This document shows, piece after piece, positions 1-7,286 of a stretch of DNA of 64,000 nucleotides; position 1 is the first letter of the stretch, and every line of letters starts with the position of its first letter. The stretch covers positions 62,001 through 126,000 of the forward strand of contig JADJPD010000010.1 in the NCBI GenBank assembly GCA_016713435.1. Reading direction: 5' to 3'. Made by a program: the position numbers and the translations under genes. The notes under the pieces were generated by a model. That model saw only the letters and a list, made by a program, of their open reading frames with translations, did no database searches and had not been told where the DNA came from. The DNA comes from Gemmatimonadota bacterium (GTDB taxonomy: Bacteria; Gemmatimonadota; Gemmatimonadetes; Gemmatimonadales; GWC2-71-9).

Positions 1-1
1 G

Positions 2-55
2 CACCGCGACGCCGGGGTGCGGCGGGCCGCGGCCTGGGCGCTGGGGCGTCTCTAG
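2..55 (+). CDS. C-terminal end of a HEAT-repeat protein (partial)
   Basis: Only the last 17 codons are inside the window, read in frame 2 and ending with TAG at 53-55. The visible peptide HRDAGVRRAAAWALGRL has the spacing of the second half of a HEAT or PBS-lyase repeat (VRRAAAWALGRL). Proteins with such repeats are usually scaffolds or regulators, but nothing more can be said from this fragment. The start lies off the left edge. Confidence 0.5.
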   Translation, partial: HRDAGVRRAAAWALGRL

Positions 56-107
56 GGGGAACGGGCCAACCAATCCGGGGGCTTCCACGTACGAGACGGG
101 GTGCGGT

Positions 108-113
108 TATACT
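108..113 (+). promoter_or_regulatory. -10 element TATACT upstream of the YceI gene
   Basis: TATACT lies 39 bases before the ATG at 153, in otherwise GC-rich DNA. A transcript from about 120 would have a short leader containing GGAG a few bases before the ATG. No clear -35 hexamer is visible. Confidence 0.45.
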
Positions 114-152
114 ACGGACGTTGCTTGATCCGTCACCCTTTCCGGAGCTTCC

Positions 153-770
153 ATGCTGGCCCTGCTCGCCCTGCTCTCGACCGCGCCCGCCGTCCCGGCG
201 GTCGCGGCCCCGACCGACACGACCCCGACCACGTGGGCGATCGACAAGACCCACTCGGAACTGACCTTCCGGGTCCGCCACCTGGTGAGCCGGGTGCGCG
301 GCACCTTCACCGACTGGGACGGGACCCTGACGGCCGAGCCCAACCAGTGGAACGGTGGCGCGGTGGTGGTGAACGTCCGCACCGCGAGCATCCAGACCAA
401 CAACGACCGCCGCGACACGCACCTCCGCTCGGGGGACTTCTTCGACGTGGAGAAGTTCCCGGCGATGACGTTCAAGAGCACGAAGGTGGAGGTGGCGGGC
501 AACGAGGTGACGCTCACCGGGGAGCTCACCATCAAGGACGTGACCAAGACGGTGGTGCTCAAGGGCGACTTCCTGGGCATGACCGCCGGGCAGGGCGGCC
601 GCGACCGCATCGGCTTCGAGGTGTCCACCACCGTCAACCGCCTGGACTACGGGCTCACCTGGAACCGCGCCGCGGAGGGTGGCGGGGTGGTGCTCGGCGA
701 CGAGGTGACCATCGACGTGGTCATCGCCGCCGTGAAGGTGGTGCCGGGCGCGCCGGGCGGGCCGCGCTGA
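153..770 (+). CDS. YceI family periplasmic protein
   Basis: This is a 205-residue YceI-like lipocalin-fold protein. Residues 1-20 form a short hydrophobic signal peptide ending in an Ala-rich cleavage region. The mature part opens with the family signature (WAIDKTHSELTFRVRHLV), continues with FTDWDGTL and EKFPAMTFKSTKVE, and carries the GELTIKDVTKTVVL strand typical of YceI. Family members bind isoprenoid or amphiphilic ligands in the periplasm and are often linked to acid or base stress. The ligand here is unknown. The ATG has GGAG about six bases upstream. The gene stands alone between its promoter at 108 and a terminator at 790. Confidence 0.9.
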   Translation: MLALLALLSTAPAVPAVAAPTDTTPTTWAIDKTHSELTFRVRHLVSRVRGTFTDWDGTLTAEPNQWNGGAVVVNVRTASIQTNNDRRDTHLRSGDFFDVEKFPAMTFKSTKVEVAGNEVTLTGELTIKDVTKTVVLKGDFLGMTAGQGGRDRIGFEVSTTVNRLDYGLTWNRAAEGGGVVLGDEVTIDVVIAAVKVVPGAPGGPR

Positions 771-789
771 GACGGGCGGCGAAGGGTTC

Positions 790-821
790 GGGGCCGGGAT
801 TCCCTCGGGGATCCCGGCCCC
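790..821 (+). terminator. Stem-loop terminator after the YceI gene
   Basis: An 11-bp perfect inverted repeat (GGGGCCGGGAT at 790-800 and its complement at 811-821) with a 10-base loop sits 19 bases after the YceI stop. A weak pyrimidine-rich tail (CTTCTGCTTG) follows. Confidence 0.6.
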
Positions 822-859
822 TTCTGCTTGCGCCCCTCGCCCGCGTCCCCGGCGCGCGC

Positions 860-865
860 TACCAT
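860..865 (+). promoter_or_regulatory. -10 element TACCAT, probable leaderless start of the sulfurtransferase
   Basis: TACCAT ends eight bases before the ATG at 874, so transcription should begin at or next to the start codon. No ribosome binding site is present. The flanking string GCGCGCTACCATTCT recurs exactly upstream of the GH109 gene near 13155-13169. Confidence 0.5.
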
Positions 866-873
866 TCTGCCCC

Positions 874-1737
874 ATGACCTCCCTCTCCACACCACCGTTC
901 ATGAGCACCGCCGAGCTGGCCGCGCGCCTCGGTGACCCAGGTGTCGTGGTGCTCGATGCCTCCTGGTACATGCCCCAGAGCGGGCGCGACGCGCGCGCGG
1001 AGTTCGAGGCGGCCCACCTGCCCGGCGCGCGGTTCTTCGACCTGGACCAGGTGAGCGACCCGTCGTCCCCGCTGCCGCACATGCTGCCCACGCCCGCGGC
1101 CTTCGAGGCGGCGATGCGCGCCCTTGGCGTGGGCCGCGCCAGCCTGGTGGTGGTGTACGACGGGTCGGGGACGAACATGAGTGCGCCGAGGGCCTGGTGG
1201 ATGTTCCGGTATTTCGGCCATGCGGCGGTGACCGTGCTCGACGGCGGCAGCCGGGCCTGGCAGCGCGAGGGCCATCCCATGGAGCGCGGCGAGCCCACCG
1301 TCAGGCCCGGCGACTTCACCGCGGGCCCGTCGCTGGAGGCGGTGCGGACGGCGGAACAGGTGGGTGACGCGCTCGCGGCGGGCAGTGCGGAGGTGGTGGA
1401 TGCGCGCTCGGCCGGGCGCTATCGCGGGGCCGACCCGGAACCGCGCGCGGGCCTGGCGAGCGGGCACATGCCGGGCGCCTTGAACCTCCCCTACGCGGAG
1501 CTGGTGGACGCGAACGGGCTGGCCCTGCCCCCGGAGGCGGTGCGCGAACGGCTGGCGGGGGCTGGGTTGTCACTCAAGGCGCCGGTGATCGCGAGCTGCG
1601 GCTCCGGGGTGACGGCGTGCGTGCTGCTGCATGCGCTGGCGCGGGTAGGGCACGACGGGCGCGCCCTCTATGATGGCTCGTGGACGGAGTGGGCGAGCCG
1701 GCAGCTGCCCATCGCCACGGGCGCGGCACCGCGATGA
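874..1737 (+). CDS. sseA: Sulfurtransferase, 3-mercaptopyruvate/thiosulfate type (tandem rhodanese)
   Basis: The 287-residue product has two rhodanese domains. The N-terminal one is the inactive half, with VVVLDASWYMP at the start and VVYDGSGTNMSAPRAWW in the middle. The C-terminal one carries the active site. The catalytic loop is CGSGVTAC with Cys242, the pattern of mercaptopyruvate sulfurtransferases (CG[ST]GVTA) as opposed to thiosulfate-preferring rhodaneses. It transfers sulfane sulfur to thiols or cyanide in the cytoplasm. The ATG is probably read from a leaderless transcript. The stop overlaps the start of the next gene by four bases (ATGA), so the two are likely co-translated. Substrate preference is inferred from the loop only. 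Confidence 0.88.
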   Translation: MTSLSTPPFMSTAELAARLGDPGVVVLDASWYMPQSGRDARAEFEAAHLPGARFFDLDQVSDPSSPLPHMLPTPAAFEAAMRALGVGRASLVVVYDGSGTNMSAPRAWWMFRYFGHAAVTVLDGGSRAWQREGHPMERGEPTVRPGDFTAGPSLEAVRTAEQVGDALAAGSAEVVDARSAGRYRGADPEPRAGLASGHMPGALNLPYAELVDANGLALPPEAVRERLAGAGLSLKAPVIASCGSGVTACVLLHALARVGHDGRALYDGSWTEWASRQLPIATGAAPR

Positions 1738-2372
1738 CCGCGCCGTGGCTGGCCCGGAAGGACTGGGCGGAGCGCCGGGTGCGTGACGAGCGCTACAAGC
1801 TCGCCGGCTGCATGGTCCGCGGCGGGTTGCTTCTCTTCGTGGGGAGCTGCGGCTTCGCGTGGGTGTTCCTCAAGGACGGAGGGGCCGACAACCTCCCGGT
1901 GCTGCTCTTTCCCACCTTCGTGGCGCTGCTCGTCGGCGCGGCGCTCTACGGGCGGCGGCACCAGGAGAAGTTCGGCACGCCGATCCTCGAGCTCGAGTCG
2001 GTGCCGGTGGTGCCGGGCGGCATGCTCGCGGGCTACGTGCGGAGCACGGCGGACCTCGCGCCGCCGGAGGGGTTCGTCATCCGGCTCCGCTGCCTGCACA
2101 AGCGCGAGACCGGCTCGGGCAAGAACAAGCGCACCGACACCACGACCCTCTGGGAGCAGGAGATGACGCTGCCGGCCGCGACGGAGCGGCCGGACGGCCT
2201 CGCGCTGCCGGTGGCGTTTGCGCTGCCGCACGATGCGCGGGAGACCGACGAGCGCAACTCGGCCAACAAGGTCGTCTGGGAACTCTCCGTCAAGGCGACG
2301 CTGCCGGGCGTGGACTTCTCGGCGGTGTTCGACATCCCCGTCTTCGAGCCCGGGGGCCGGCGCGACGGGTAG
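1734..2372 (+). CDS. Two-TM membrane protein of unknown function
   Basis: The ATG at 1734 overlaps the sulfurtransferase stop (ATGA) and gives 212 residues; the longer upstream frame is not needed. A basic N-terminus (ARKDWAERRVRDERYK) precedes two hydrophobic segments (about residues 25-45 and 53-68). After these comes a soluble domain of about 140 residues containing a GSGKNKRTDTTTLWEQE stretch and a predicted beta-rich end (WELSVKATLPGVDFSAVFDIPVF). The soluble part loosely recalls the arrestin-like beta-sandwich after a membrane hairpin seen in some DUF3592-type proteins, but I cannot assign a family. A strong bidirectional hairpin follows. Confidence 0.75.
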   Translation: MTAPWLARKDWAERRVRDERYKLAGCMVRGGLLLFVGSCGFAWVFLKDGGADNLPVLLFPTFVALLVGAALYGRRHQEKFGTPILELESVPVVPGGMLAGYVRSTADLAPPEGFVIRLRCLHKRETGSGKNKRTDTTTLWEQEMTLPAATERPDGLALPVAFALPHDARETDERNSANKVVWELSVKATLPGVDFSAVFDIPVFEPGGRRDG

Positions 2373-2397
2373 CCACCGTCAGCTGCCCGTCCGCAAT

Positions 2398-2441
2398 GCC
2401 AGAACCGCACCGTGGGCACGCGCCCGCGGTGCGGTTCTGGC
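2398..2441. terminator. Bidirectional hairpin between convergent genes
   Basis: Perfect 15-bp inverted repeat (2398-2412 and 2427-2441) with a 14-base loop that can extend the stem through GGGC/GCCC. It separates the stop at 2372 (plus) from the stop at 2458 (minus). Confidence 0.7.
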
Positions 2442-2457
2442 TTCCCGGCCCTCTGGA

Positions 2458-3162
2458 CTACTGGGCCGCGACTGGAACGGGCGCCCGGTAGATGCTGGGC
2501 CCCGTGCTGAGGCGATACCCGAGGGCGATGAAGCAGAGCCCCAGGAACTCGGTGACGTAGAGGACCTCGACGTGCCCGAAGCGCGTGAAGGTGCCGCCGA
2601 TCCCCGGCAGGATGGCGCCGAGGGCGATGGCGACGTTGGCGTACATGCGCTGGCGGGTGTCGAGCCGCCGGGCGTAGCGGATGGCGGAGAGGAGCGCGCC
2701 GCCGATGAGGAAGACGACGGCGTAGAGGTTGATGAACGGGCTGATGAGCCGCACCCAGTGCCAGGCAAGGACCTTGCCGGAGAGCCGGTACGATTCCACC
2801 AGCTCGTACTGGATCGGCGAGAGCAGCACGCACACCGCACCGGCGAGGATGGCGGTGACGAGCGCCACGGAGAGCAGGTCGGCGGTGCGCTTCTTGAGCA
2901 GCAGGTAGACGGTGCCCTGCGCCAGCGGGGCGCCGCCGAGGAGCGCGCCGGTGATGTACCAGGCGCGGAAGAGCGGCTCGTGCCAGCCGAGCAGCGTGGT
3001 GGAGGCCTCGGTGATGGTCCCGGCCCCGTAGGTCAGCATGCCGATCCCCCACCAGAGGAGGTGGGACCCCCCTCGCGCCCGGTAGCGGCCGAAGAGCACC
3101 GCGGCGAACCCGAGCGCGAGGAAGGTAGAGAGGATGGGGATGAAGTGGACTGCGCTTCGCAT
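2458..3162 (-). CDS. Stand-alone 7TM-like integral membrane protein
   Basis: The 234-residue protein is almost entirely membrane segments, about seven by eye, with short loops (RYRARGGS, LLKKRTAD, RYARRLDTRQR). No catalytic motif is visible. Its first two segments, with R-x-R followed by L-L-WW-G-I-G, resemble the N-terminal sensor region of the histidine kinase at 7283-9010 (RFRKAHFFWWAVG). It may therefore be a sensor module without a kinase. That relation rests on a short visible match and needs profile comparison. The ATG at 3162 has GAGG four to eight bases upstream. Confidence 0.75.
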   Translation of the reverse strand: MRSAVHFIPILSTFLALGFAAVLFGRYRARGGSHLLWWGIGMLTYGAGTITEASTTLLGWHEPLFRAWYITGALLGGAPLAQGTVYLLLKKRTADLLSVALVTAILAGAVCVLLSPIQYELVESYRLSGKVLAWHWVRLISPFINLYAVVFLIGGALLSAIRYARRLDTRQRMYANVAIALGAILPGIGGTFTRFGHVEVLYVTEFLGLCFIALGYRLSTGPSIYRAPVPVAAQ

Positions 3163-3185
3163 GTAACCTCGGTGGGAACGCGCTC

Positions 3186-3191
3186 ATAGTA
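3186..3191 (-). promoter_or_regulatory. -10 element TACTAT for the 7TM-like gene
   Basis: On the minus strand TACTAT lies 24 bases before the ATG at 3162, leaving a leader of about 17 bases that contains GAGG. No good -35 was found. Confidence 0.4.
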
Positions 3192-3282
3192 CGGGGGATG
3201 GAGCTGGCGCGGTATTCGTAGGACCCCGTGCCCCCGCGCTCCGTAGATCTACGTAGGCCCCATTCCCCGTACTTCACCGGAA

Positions 3283-3311
3283 TTGTCTCCCGCGGGAGGC
3301 ATTCGCATACT
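3283..3311 (+). promoter_or_regulatory. Sigma-70-type promoter for the HmuY/TonB receptor pair
   Basis: TTGTCT (3283-3288), a 17-base spacer and CATACT (3306-3311) make a reasonable housekeeping promoter. The expected transcript start near 3319 leaves about 35 bases before the ATG at 3354. The rest of the 3163-3353 intergenic stretch holds no other feature I can support, and no Fur-box-like palindrome was recognised. Confidence 0.5.
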
Positions 3312-3353
3312 TGCCCGCGCCTGAACAAAACTTTCCTCAACGCGGGCCTAGCT

Positions 3354-4408
3354 ATGCGTACTGCCATTCGTCCGACCGGCGCCCTCGGCGCCACGCTGCT
3401 CCTCTCCCTGGTGCTCCTCGCCGCGTGCGAGAGCGATTCCTCGGGTCCCAACACTGCGCCGGCCACCGGCACGCTGCAGGTGAACGCGAGTTCCAACTCG
3501 GGCTACACCTACGTCCGCTTCGAGGGGGACAGCCTGGTGGTGGTGGCCAATCCCGGTGCCACGGAGTGGGACCTGGCGCTGCGGCGCTACACGGTGAAGC
3601 TGAACGGCGGCGTGGGCGGGACGAAGGGCGTCCTTGGCTACAACCTCGCCAACAACGCCACGGCCGACACGGCGACGATCCTCGGCTTCACCCCTCCAAC
3701 ACGCTGGCGGCCTTCGAGGCGATCGGCGCGGGCGACGTGCCGGCCGACAACCAGTTCGCGGGCGAGGACCTGGGGCCGGACTTCGCGTCGTGGTTCCGCT
3801 TCGATCCCACCACCAACGGCCTCATCGCCAACCCGCAGGCGTCGTGGAAGGTCCAGCGGCCCAACAGCGGCGGGTACGCGCTGGTCCGCGTGATCCGCAT
3901 GGTGGCCACGCAGACCACCCTCGACTCGGTGGAGTTCGAGTGGCGGCTGGAGAGCGCCGGCGCCCTCGGCGCGGCGCAGACCAAGGTGGTGGGGACCGGC
4001 GGCGGGACCATCGGGCTCGACCTCGGCACCGGGACCCAGGTGGCGGCCACCGGCTGTGGCTGGGACGTGAGCGCCGACGTGAACTTCATCGTGACGGTGA
4101 ACAGCGGCTGCCAGGCCGGGAGCTTCCCGCTCGACGTGACGCAGACCTTCGCCGGCACCACCGCGGCGAGCGATGCGCCGGAGTACGGGCCGTTCCTGGC
4201 GCGGATCTCGGGGCCGATCCCGAGCTCGTTCAGTGATCCCGAGGCACCCTTCCTGTACGACCTGGCGGCCGACCAGCGCCTCACGCCCACGTTCAACACC
4301 TACCTGATCCGGGTGGGGACGGACACGTGGAAGCTGCAGCTCATCGACTACTACAGCCCCACGGGCCAGAGCGGCTACCCGACGCTCCGGTTCCAGCGGA
4401 TCCAGTGA
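3354..4408 (+). pseudogene. HmuY-like lipoprotein, interrupted by a one-base frameshift
   Basis: From the ATG at 3354 the first 113 codons read as a lipoprotein (signal peptide ending LLSLVLLAAC). They carry HmuY-family sequence: WDLALRRYTVKLNGG, typical of the heme-binding domain. The frame then derails at the run ACCCCTCC (3690-3697). The next frame continues without loss from SNTLAAFEA to the stop at 4408 and ends with the family's C-terminal signature (TYLIRVGTDTWKLQLIDYY, then YPTLRFQRI). One missing C in the run would restore about 351 residues. HmuY proteins take heme from host or environmental carriers and pass it to a TonB receptor, and the next gene is one. Whether the shift is real or a sequencing or assembly error cannot be told from here. 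Confidence 0.72.
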
Positions 4409-6528
4409 GACCCGCCCTCCTCGCCCTGCTCGCCCTCGGGGGCAGCGTGCCGGCGGCCGCCCAGGCGCCGGCGCCGGCCCCCGTGCTGGTGGTGCAGGTG
4501 CGGGATTCCGCCGACGGGCGCGCGCTCGGGTATGCCCGGGCGCGGCTCGTGGTGGCGCGCCGGTCGGCCGCGGCCGACGAGGCGGGGCGCGTGGAGCTGG
4601 CGGCCCCGGATGCCCCCGACACGCTGGTGGTGGCCGCGCTCGGGTACGCGGCCTGGCGGCGGCCGGTGGCGGCGGGCCAGGGCGGCACGCTCGAGGCGCG
4701 CCTGGTGGCGGAGGCCACGCTCCTCCCCGACATGGTGGTGACCACGATGGGGCGCCGGGAGGCGCGGGGCGGGGAGCTGACGGTGGCCACCACCACGGTG
4801 GACCGCCGCGAGATCGAGGCGCAGGCCGCACCCGCGGTGGACCAGGTGGTGGCGGAGCTGCCCGGGGTGCAGCAGGTGGGCGGCGTGCCGGCCGGCAACC
4901 AGCTCTACATCCGCGGGCTCGGTGCCTCGCGGGTGCTGCTGCTGGTGGACGGCGAGCCGGTGGGCGGGCCGCTGCTCGAGAACCGGGACCTCTCGCGCAC
5001 CTCGACCCTGGCGGTGGAGCGGATCGAGGTGACCAAGGGGCCGGGGTCGGTGGCGCACGGCTCGGATGCCATCGGCGGCGTGATCAACGTGGTGACGGCC
5101 GCGCCGGAGGGCCCGCTCACCCTGGCGGGCGAGGTGCGCGCCGGCAGCAACGGGCGGCGGGAGGGCAACCTCTCGCTCTCGAGCGGCGGGCGGGTGGCCA
5201 CGCGCCTCTCGGGCGGCTGGCGGCAGAGCGACCGGGTGGGCGGCCGGAACGAGGGCGGCTCGGCGTTCGAGCGGGTGTGGGATGGCCGGGGCACGGTGCG
5301 CACCACCGTCGGCTCCACGGCGCTCCGGGCGGACGCGAGCTACGAGCGCACCCGCCAGCGCTGGCCCACGGCGGGCGGCTTCAACGCCTTCGTGGACACC
5401 TGGGGCGCCACCGCCCTGGGGGAGGCCACCGTGGGCGCGCTCGGCGGCACGCTCCGGGCGCGGACCTCGGGCAGCTACTTCGAGTACCGCTACCGGGAGG
5501 CGCGCGGCTCGAGCCCGATCGCCGGGGACCTCCGCCCGCGGCAGACGGAGCGCGCGCTTCGCGGCCTCGTGGCGTGGACCCGCCCGGCGGGCGCGCACCT
5601 GGTGGACGCCGGGGCGGAAGTCATGGTGCGGAGCGTCGACGCCCCGCAGCGGATCGACGCCGGCAGCGCCGACGACCGCGGGGTGGACGTCTTTGCGCAG
5701 GACGGCTGGCAGCTGGGCGCGCTGTTCCTCAACGGTGGCGGGCGGGTGAGCTGGAACTCCCGCTGGGGCACCGTGGCCACGCCAAGCGTGGGCGCCGCGG
5801 TGAACCTGACGCCCACGCTCCGCCTCCGGGGCGCGCTGGCGCGGGGCTACCGGGCGCCGAGCTTCAAGGAACTGGGCTGGAACTTCTCCAACCCGCAGGG
5901 CGGCTACGTGGTGGTGGGCAACGCCGACCTGCGGCCGGAGCACTCGTGGAGCTACTCGAGCGGCCTCAACTGGGCGCCGGGCGGCGGCTGGCACCTCTCC
6001 GCCGAGGCGTACCGGAACGACATCCGGCAGATGATCGACTTCCGCACCACGGGCACCGACTCGAGCGGGCTGCTGGTGTTCACCCCCGACAACATCCGGC
6101 GGGCGCGGACGCAGGGGCTCGAGTTCGAGCTGCAGAAGACGCTCGCGGGCTGGGCGCTCGGCGCGGGGTACGACTACCTGCACGCGCGGAACCTGGAGAC
6201 GGGCAACGCGCTGGACCGCCGCGCGGCGCACAACGGCCGCCTCCGCGCCACCTGGTTCCCCGCCTTCGTGACCGACGGGACCGTGGACCTGACGGCGCGC
6301 TACACCGGCCGGGCGCGCATCGCGCCGACCACGCTGGCGGGACAGGAGCAGTTCCAGGGGTACCAGGAGGCGTTCCTGGCGGTGGACGTGCAGGTGGCCG
6401 GGCGGCTCCTGCCGGGGCTCCGGGCCCAGGCCGGGGTGGACAACCTGTTCGACCGGCGGCCGGACAACTGGACGGCGCAGGTGGAGCGGCGGTTCTACCT
6501 CGGGATGCGCGCCGAGGTGATGCCGTAG
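4405..6528 (+). CDS. TonB-dependent outer membrane receptor (HmuR-like context)
   Basis: I place the start at the GTG at 4405, overlapping the previous stop as GTGA; this yields a signal peptide (RPALLALLALGG...AAAQA) and 707 residues. A carboxypeptidase-regulatory-like domain (about residues 28-110) precedes the plug (about 130-250), which has LYIRGLGASRVLLLVDGEP and ERIEVTKGPGSVAHGSDAIGG. The beta-barrel follows, with the usual NLRPEHSWSY-like strand and an aromatic-rich C-terminus. The family imports iron complexes, vitamin B12 or oligosaccharides. The adjacent HmuY-like gene suggests heme or another metal complex. No TonB box could be picked with confidence. Confidence 0.88.
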   Translation: MRPALLALLALGGSVPAAAQAPAPAPVLVVQVRDSADGRALGYARARLVVARRSAAADEAGRVELAAPDAPDTLVVAALGYAAWRRPVAAGQGGTLEARLVAEATLLPDMVVTTMGRREARGGELTVATTTVDRREIEAQAAPAVDQVVAELPGVQQVGGVPAGNQLYIRGLGASRVLLLVDGEPVGGPLLENRDLSRTSTLAVERIEVTKGPGSVAHGSDAIGGVINVVTAAPEGPLTLAGEVRAGSNGRREGNLSLSSGGRVATRLSGGWRQSDRVGGRNEGGSAFERVWDGRGTVRTTVGSTALRADASYERTRQRWPTAGGFNAFVDTWGATALGEATVGALGGTLRARTSGSYFEYRYREARGSSPIAGDLRPRQTERALRGLVAWTRPAGAHLVDAGAEVMVRSVDAPQRIDAGSADDRGVDVFAQDGWQLGALFLNGGGRVSWNSRWGTVATPSVGAAVNLTPTLRLRGALARGYRAPSFKELGWNFSNPQGGYVVVGNADLRPEHSWSYSSGLNWAPGGGWHLSAEAYRNDIRQMIDFRTTGTDSSGLLVFTPDNIRRARTQGLEFELQKTLAGWALGAGYDYLHARNLETGNALDRRAAHNGRLRATWFPAFVTDGTVDLTARYTGRARIAPTTLAGQEQFQGYQEAFLAVDVQVAGRLLPGLRAQAGVDNLFDRRPDNWTAQVERRFYLGMRAEVMP

Positions 6529-6554
6529 CGCGGGACGAGTGAAGCTGGCGGAAA

Positions 6555-6589
6555 CACGACGGGGCAACCAGGCTGGTTGCCCCGTCGTG
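6555..6589. terminator. Perfect 16-bp hairpin between convergent genes
   Basis: Arms at 6555-6570 and 6574-6589 with a three-base loop. On the minus strand the hairpin is followed by TTT, so it looks best as terminator of the response-regulator operon while also ending the receptor transcript. Confidence 0.7.
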
Positions 6590-6614
6590 CTGCCGGGTTC
6601 CGCGGCCCCGGGCG

Positions 6615-7286
6615 CTACTGGCCCTCGGGCTTCACGAGGCCGGCGTCGAGCGCGAAGCGCACCAGGCCGGCCACGGTGCGGATGCCGAGCTTCCGGGTCA
6701 GGCCCTCGCGGTAGGTCTCGATGGTGCGCGGGGAGATGCCGAGGCGCGCCGCCATGGCGCGGCTGGTCTCACCGCCGGCGATGCCGATCAGCACCTCGCG
6801 CTCGCGCGGGGTGAGGCGGGCCAGGCGCTGGCCGGGGTCGGAGGTGTCGTCGGCCTCGCCGCGGACGGCGTTGGTGAGGTGGCGGGCCACGGGCGGGGAG
6901 AAGTACGACTCGCCGCGCGCCACGGCGCGGAGGCCCTCGCGCAGCTCCGCGGGAGAGGTGTCCTTGCGCAGGTAGCCCTGGGCGCCGGCCCGCACGGCGC
7001 CGAGGACGTACTCGGGGTGGTCCTGCACCGAGAGGATCAGGACCTTCACCTGGGGCAGCAGCTCGCGGAGCCGGGTGGTGACCTCGAGGCCGCCCATGCC
7101 GGGCATGGAGAGGTCCATCACCACGAGGTCGGGCTTGATCTCGGCCGCGAGGCGGAGGGCGGTCTCGCCGTCACCGGCCTCGGCGATGATCTCGACGCCG
7201 GGGGTGGCGGCGAGCACGTGGCGCAGGCCCTCGCGGACCAGGCTGTGGTCATCGACCAGCATCACGCGGGTCAGCGGCTCGGTCAT
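6615..7286 (-). CDS. NarL/FixJ-type response regulator
   Basis: The 223-residue protein has a receiver domain (DDH acidic pocket near residues 11-13, phospho-Asp in VVMDLSMPG, Lys in YLRKD) and a C-terminal LuxR-type helix-turn-helix (LTPREREVLIGIAGGETS...ISPRTIETYREGLTRKLG). It is the DNA-binding partner of the histidine kinase encoded just upstream; the ATG overlaps that gene's stop by four bases. As last gene of the kinase-protease operon it most likely controls a small regulon, but no target site is visible. Confidence 0.93.
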   Translation of the reverse strand: MTEPLTRVMLVDDHSLVREGLRHVLAATPGVEIIAEAGDGETALRLAAEIKPDLVVMDLSMPGMGGLEVTTRLRELLPQVKVLILSVQDHPEYVLGAVRAGAQGYLRKDTSPAELREGLRAVARGESYFSPPVARHLTNAVRGEADDTSDPGQRLARLTPREREVLIGIAGGETSRAMAARLGISPRTIETYREGLTRKLGIRTVAGLVRFALDAGLVKPEGQ

